Shown: one piece after another, positions 46,194 through 64,000 of the stretch
How positions within the stretch are numbered: position 1 is the stretch's first letter
Layout of the letters: the number at the start of each line of letters is the position of its first letter
NCBI RefSeq assembly: GCF_036370855.1
Contig: NC_088130.1
Location: forward strand, 68,920,941-68,984,940
Source of the DNA: Dromaius novaehollandiae
Taxonomy: Eukaryota > Chordata > Aves > Casuariiformes > Dromaiidae
Direction of reading: 5' to 3'
DNA: 64,000 bases
Notes under the pieces: model-generated
Database searches by the model: none
Seen by the model: the letters and a program-made list of their open reading frames with translations, nothing else
Told to the model about the DNA's origin: nothing
Translations under genes and position numbers: made by a program

Positions 46194-49100
46194 TTGTGTG
46201 AGGCCTGCCAAGTGGTGGTATCTCTTATATACCTAGTACGCTGTGTGAAGAGTTGCTGCAAATATTTGGAAGTCATGCCTCGCACTGTTTTTGTTACCCT
46301 TGGTTTTTGGCGCACATAAGCACTTGCTCTTAAGCCATGCTAGCTTATAATATTACTTTGCTGGTGCAGCTGAAGGGATGCTGGCAAACAAGGTGGAATA
46401 TTAATTTTCTGTTCCATAATCCATTGATAATCCCTTTGGGTGAGATCTCTCGTCTGCTTTTTATACTTTGCTTAATTTTGTTTAGTGTCAGCTTGACCAG
46501 GAGCACCTTGCTTGCCTAAATGGGAGTGCTCTCCTGGAGCTGCTAACTAGCAGTAGGTTTTCATAGTTTTTGCAGAAGATTCTGGGCATTAACCTGGGTC
46601 TCCATTTTCTGGTGATGTTACTAAAATGATTGCTATTTTGAGGGACAGAATTTAGTAGTTGATCTGAGAATAGTGGAATAGACTGAGTCGGTATTGTTTT
46701 TACTCTGCTTTACTACCCGTAGGATAAATGTAAATGAAATAAAGGCACTGGTGTGGAAGCTCAGTAATGTTACTTTCACATACATAAGTCAATAATATAT
46801 TTGATTTTAATTATTTAAGATAGCCTAGTGTTACAGATGCATATGTTTCTAGAATCTATTTATACTGTTCAGGTAACCATTTTTGGCGGAATTATCTGCA
46901 GACATGAAAGTGAGGCATGTGGCACCAGTGTTGCATTTTTAATTTTAAACAGCTGCTTCGTGTTTTGAATTTCATTGCCTAGGCTGAAAAGATGCATCAC
47001 CCTTCGCTAAGGCAGTGTTATGGAAGTAGGATGGACAGGAGAATTACAGTGTTTGTCCTATCCTGCATCAGTCTTTAAGGCAGAGTTTCAGTTAATGGTT
47101 GCTTATCAGTTCTCTGAGATAGGAGTGTGTTTGCAGTAGATCATCAAAGGTGTTCTTAATTACTTGTCAGCTTAACTTCTCTTCTTTTCCAGATTTATCT
47201 CCTCTCCAGAGGATCTTATTCTTGTTACAGTTCTTAGACTATGACAGAACAGTAGTTGTTATACGCTTCTTTTATAACATACCTACATACTTATTTTTTG
47301 AAATAAGTTACTTTCCATAACATGAGGTACTTCTCTCTAACTTTATAGCTTCTTATGTTAGTTTGTCCCGTTTTTCTTCTCTGTTCCCATCATGTTACAA
47401 CAACAGGCAGAAAAATACATCTTTTATTCCTGGGCAGGCCTCATCAGGTGCAACTGAAAACTTGGCTGCAAACAGCGTGTCCTGCTGTCATTTTTCTTGC
47501 GTTCTCTATTCTTGCTAGCCTGTTTCCCCCGAAGGACTCGTGCCCGTTGCTGTTTCCGTGACCGCTGTGGGTGGAGGGAAGGAAGAAGGGCTTTGCTCAG
47601 TATGTTCTGCTCTACCTATTCCACAGCAAGTCTAACCTTTAGCTGTAGCGTGGGATCACCTGTGGAGGGGGAGTGCTAAATCGCAGGAATGATATTAAAG
47701 TCTCACGCTCGCATCAAATGAATTGAATGTTAAATCACATAAACAAGCATAATGTTGTTTTACAGAACATATAGCACTCCGTTTCTGGGGGCATCTTAGG
47801 ACCTTATCTTCAAAGGCTGCCTTCTAAAAATATAGTGTGTTAAGATTGCATCTTGCTTTTACTTGTACACATAAAAGTAATAGAGTAAGAAGGTGTTAAG
47901 GCACTTCTCGAATGTGTGACTCAGTCAACGATAGGCTTGTAGAGCTACTTTGTGAGATATTAAATTTCTGGAATGTGAACGAACTTGGCTTATCTGCAGA
48001 ATATACTAGTGCTTGTAGTGCTTCAGGAGAAATATATCACAGCACTTATCAATATATGCTGTTTTGATAGCCACTAGCAGACCCCCTTGTCCTGTGAATT
48101 GAATTTGCAACATGAAAGCCAGGATTTCTATAAAGGAGGCTTCTAAAGGAAGGCTCCTGAATTACCACGTAATTACACACCAGCAATGTGTAACGGTATT
48201 CACAATCCCGAACAAGTGGCCTGCCTTTCAAAAGTGCTGAACAGTCAGAAGCTCCTCTTGAATGCTGTGGCAGCTGAGGGGTGACTCAACGTTTCTGAAG
48301 ATCATTCCACTTAAATAAGGATTTATTTGCTTGATCTTAGTCTTCTGAAAGTCGGCATGCAAAATTCTCATTCATAATTTTTAGGGGTGTAGGAAACAGA
48401 GCTGCAGGCCTAATAACTGTTTCTTTATTTAAACCTCTTGGCTAATATCTTTATCTAATCACTTATTTATGATTACTCTCTTATGCATATCTGGGGTGCT
48501 GTTTTATATTTAAGGAAAATGATGTTCTATTCTGTTTTAGCTGGCAAGCTTTTACAGATTTATGCGAGTGCTGGTTGCCATGGAGAATGACTGGCAGGTT
48601 AAGGTTGACTTTTAAAAGAGGCTTATTGAGTTGAAGTGCAAAAAAGCTAGTGTTGAGGGAGAAACTTTAATAGCTAGGTAAAGCGATCTTACTGAAACTT
48701 TCAGGGAATTGTTTTCCTTTGGAAGAGATTAGGTCCAAAAGCTTCTTTACAAAAAGAGAAAACTATTGAAAATGGAGAGGGGGGAGACTTGTGATGTTTT
48801 CCCCAAGTATACCACAGCACATTGTATTCAAGTTGAAATTGGAGAAAATATTAAATAGGGAAGACTTCATCTCATTATGTAATTGTGCTGGAATTGTCTT
48901 ACGTTATTCCTTTTACAAGAAGGAAAAGGATGCATTCACGCTGTAATTTGTGTGATGCATTAACTTTCTAAATTAACACCCCCCGTTATTTTTGTGTGAT
49001 GCATTCATTTCCAATAATTAGTTGCTACTGCTGTTGTCTCCACTAACAAATGGAAAATTCCAGTGCAGTAACAGGTCTTTGACTGGATGTGTTCCTCAGA

Positions 49101-50359
49101 TAGTGGAAAAAAACTTCTTTCCCTTAAGTATTGAGATCAGATATATTTTATTTAAATTGCTTAGAACAACATGTTAGTTTCGGAAGCCTTATATTTTAAG
49201 CTTACTCAGATCATATAAATGTAATAAAATCAATAATGCATATCAGCTGCCAGTGTTTTAAAAAAGTTAGGCCTCATAGTTGTTAGAGTTTTATTACCTG
49301 GCTGACTACCTGAAACCGGAGTTGCTTGAAGAACCGAAGCAACCTTTTGACAGCATTAGACTCCTTTTTAGTGATTGCACAAAACCTACTATCCTAAGTC
49401 TCTGAATAAAGTAAGATGAAGTGCAACAATTAGTTCATTCAGAATTGGCAAAAGCAATACAGCTCTTCTCCTAAATTATGAATTAAAGGGAACTTGAAAA
49501 GGATGAGGTCTGCTAGTTCTGAAGGGAATGACATAGTGAGCAGAAACCACTCCAGGTGTATTTTCCTTACAGATGAGTTTAAAGGCCAAATATGTTATGA
49601 TAAACTTCCTTACCCTTATGTTTAGTGTCATTAAAGCAGTTTTGTTTGACTGAGACAACTTGGAAATGCTTTTTAAATGATTTTATTGATTTGTCTTGAT
49701 CCAAAGGAAGCTTCATACAAACGAGTAAATAGAAGTGAACTAGCTGGAATTCTCAAACACGTACAACGCTGAGTTATATGAAAGTGTGTTAAGCTAATGG
49801 CCAGATAAAATTTTTTGACTTCTTGATTAGCAAAGAGAAATACTAGAGCTAGTCTGAAGTCAGAACATAGCTGAAATATTTTAACAGGATCATTAAATAC
49901 AGCTGACACATGATTCTCATTTACATTTATGCTTCTTCACTATTTAAATTTTGTTTAGATCAATGTCCCTTGATTCCCAGTCAGTCTTTTTCCTTGGTTT
50001 TGTCCTACCAGTAGAAAACACAGGAAATCAATGTCACTGTTCTCCTTTTCCTAATTTAAAGCCTGTTCATCTAATAATCCGTACCTTTCTATATGTACAT
50101 ATTCTGTGTACATGTATATAAAATATAATCTTTATTTAAATATTATTACTAGGGAAAAAGAGCTTTTATATCTAAAACTGTACAGGCAGTGTCTTAAGCA
50201 TGTTTTGGCTATCATGGGACAAGCAATACAGTTTTTATGTGCTTTTAATATCCTGCACTTAGCTTGAAAATAAAAGAAACAAAAAGCCACAGACTTCCTT
50301 AGAAACATGATCTGCAATTTGTTAAAAACAATTCTAATGTAGATATTTTTTCCTCCTAG

Positions 50360-63366
<13,007 letters not shown>

Positions 63367-64000
63367 GTAAGTACATTAACTATCTGGTCTTCCTTTAATT
63401 TTGTTTGAAAAAGAATAATCCTCTTCTCCCTTTTAACAGCACAGGCATGCTCTGCCCTGCTTCCTGCAGCAGTACAAACAAATTTAGAGTGAGGGACTGG
63501 ATTAGGGCGGGTGGGGCTGAGGTGGTGTTTAAGTCTATATTCATTCCCTTTGTACTTGCTTTGCACATCCATTTCTCACTGTAGTCTGCTGGGGATACAG
63601 GGTAGGGAAGCGGCTGCTAGTTGTACTGTGAGAAGTGCTGCAGGGTATGTTATATACAAGGTCAAATAGCATAACTCTATTACTTTAAATGGCGAGAGAT
63701 TTTCTGCTGCTTAAGCAAACCTAAGTTTGAAAAATGATATTTGAGAGCTAAGCTTATAAAAATGTTACTAAAAACAGTGGGGAGCACTGGGCCACCAAGT
63801 CCCTTACTCGATTTAAAGAAACTTAATATTAAGGTTCTTGAGAAGAGGAGGAGGGTGAGAGGGTGTTTTTTTTCCTTTTTCTGTTTTTAAATTATTCTGG
63901 GCTAGAGTTTTATTGGTTGATAAATTCTAGATCCTTGAAATTATCTCTGAATACTCTTAAAATTGTGAGTATTTGTGTGTCAGACTTCTTCAGGCTCCAT
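63367..64000 (+). other. SMAD4: SMAD4 intron 11 (continues past the window)
   Basis: No exon 12 (expected to open within SLSAAAGIGVDDLRRLC) before the window ends. Confidence 0.8.

Larger units (their letters stand above)
40637..50359 (+). other. SMAD4: SMAD4 intron 1
   Basis: 9.7 kb from the CpG island to coding exon 2. No coding exon seen. It holds a 22-C homopolymer (42857-42878), a TG/TA microsatellite (46048-46097), a 21-bp tandem duplication (46152-46193) and otherwise ordinary AT-rich DNA. Confidence 0.7.

Overview
The window is vertebrate nuclear DNA, almost certainly from a bird. Genes are split into short exons with GT-AG introns. A CR1 LINE 3' end with the typical ATTCTGTGATTCT-type tail lies near 57.65-57.97 kb, introns are compact, and two GC-rich CpG-island promoters stand in AT-rich surroundings. 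I recognise three genes, all on the + strand and in the order ME2 - ELAC1 - SMAD4, the same order as human 18q21. In chicken I recall this block as Z-linked; that is knowledge, not something the sequence shows. The species cannot be fixed from the window.

Layout. 1-17540: ME2 (mitochondrial NAD-dependent malic enzyme), entering in the intron before exon 3; 14 coding exons give the last 542 residues and every active-site and fumarate-site residue checked is intact. 17541-24250: ME2 3' UTR/intergenic DNA with an ancient MIR-like SINE, a sauropsid repeat and a palindrome pair. 24250-25110: CpG island and probable promoter of ELAC1. 26586-29963: complete ELAC1 (short-form tRNase Z, 364 aa) in three coding exons, with a polyA signal at 30461. 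30490-39540: a 9-kb gap with no recognised gene but with exon-like segments, the best at 35390-35599. 39568-39893: an 18-unit G-rich minisatellite just upstream of the SMAD4 CpG island. About 40200-40636: noncoding SMAD4 exon 1 with a perfect NRF1 motif. 50360-63366: SMAD4 exons 2-11, encoding residues 1-481 plus one base of the next codon; the last exon lies beyond the window.

The genes have unrelated jobs: malate oxidation to pyruvate in mitochondria (ME2), tRNA 3'-end processing or repair (ELAC1), and the common mediator of TGF-beta/BMP transcription (SMAD4). They are neighbours by conserved synteny, not a pathway. I found no previously undescribed biological system. The items most worth checking are the orphan exon-like segment between ELAC1 and SMAD4, the thrombin-aptamer-like minisatellite at the SMAD4 promoter, and a possible alternative last exon of ME2.
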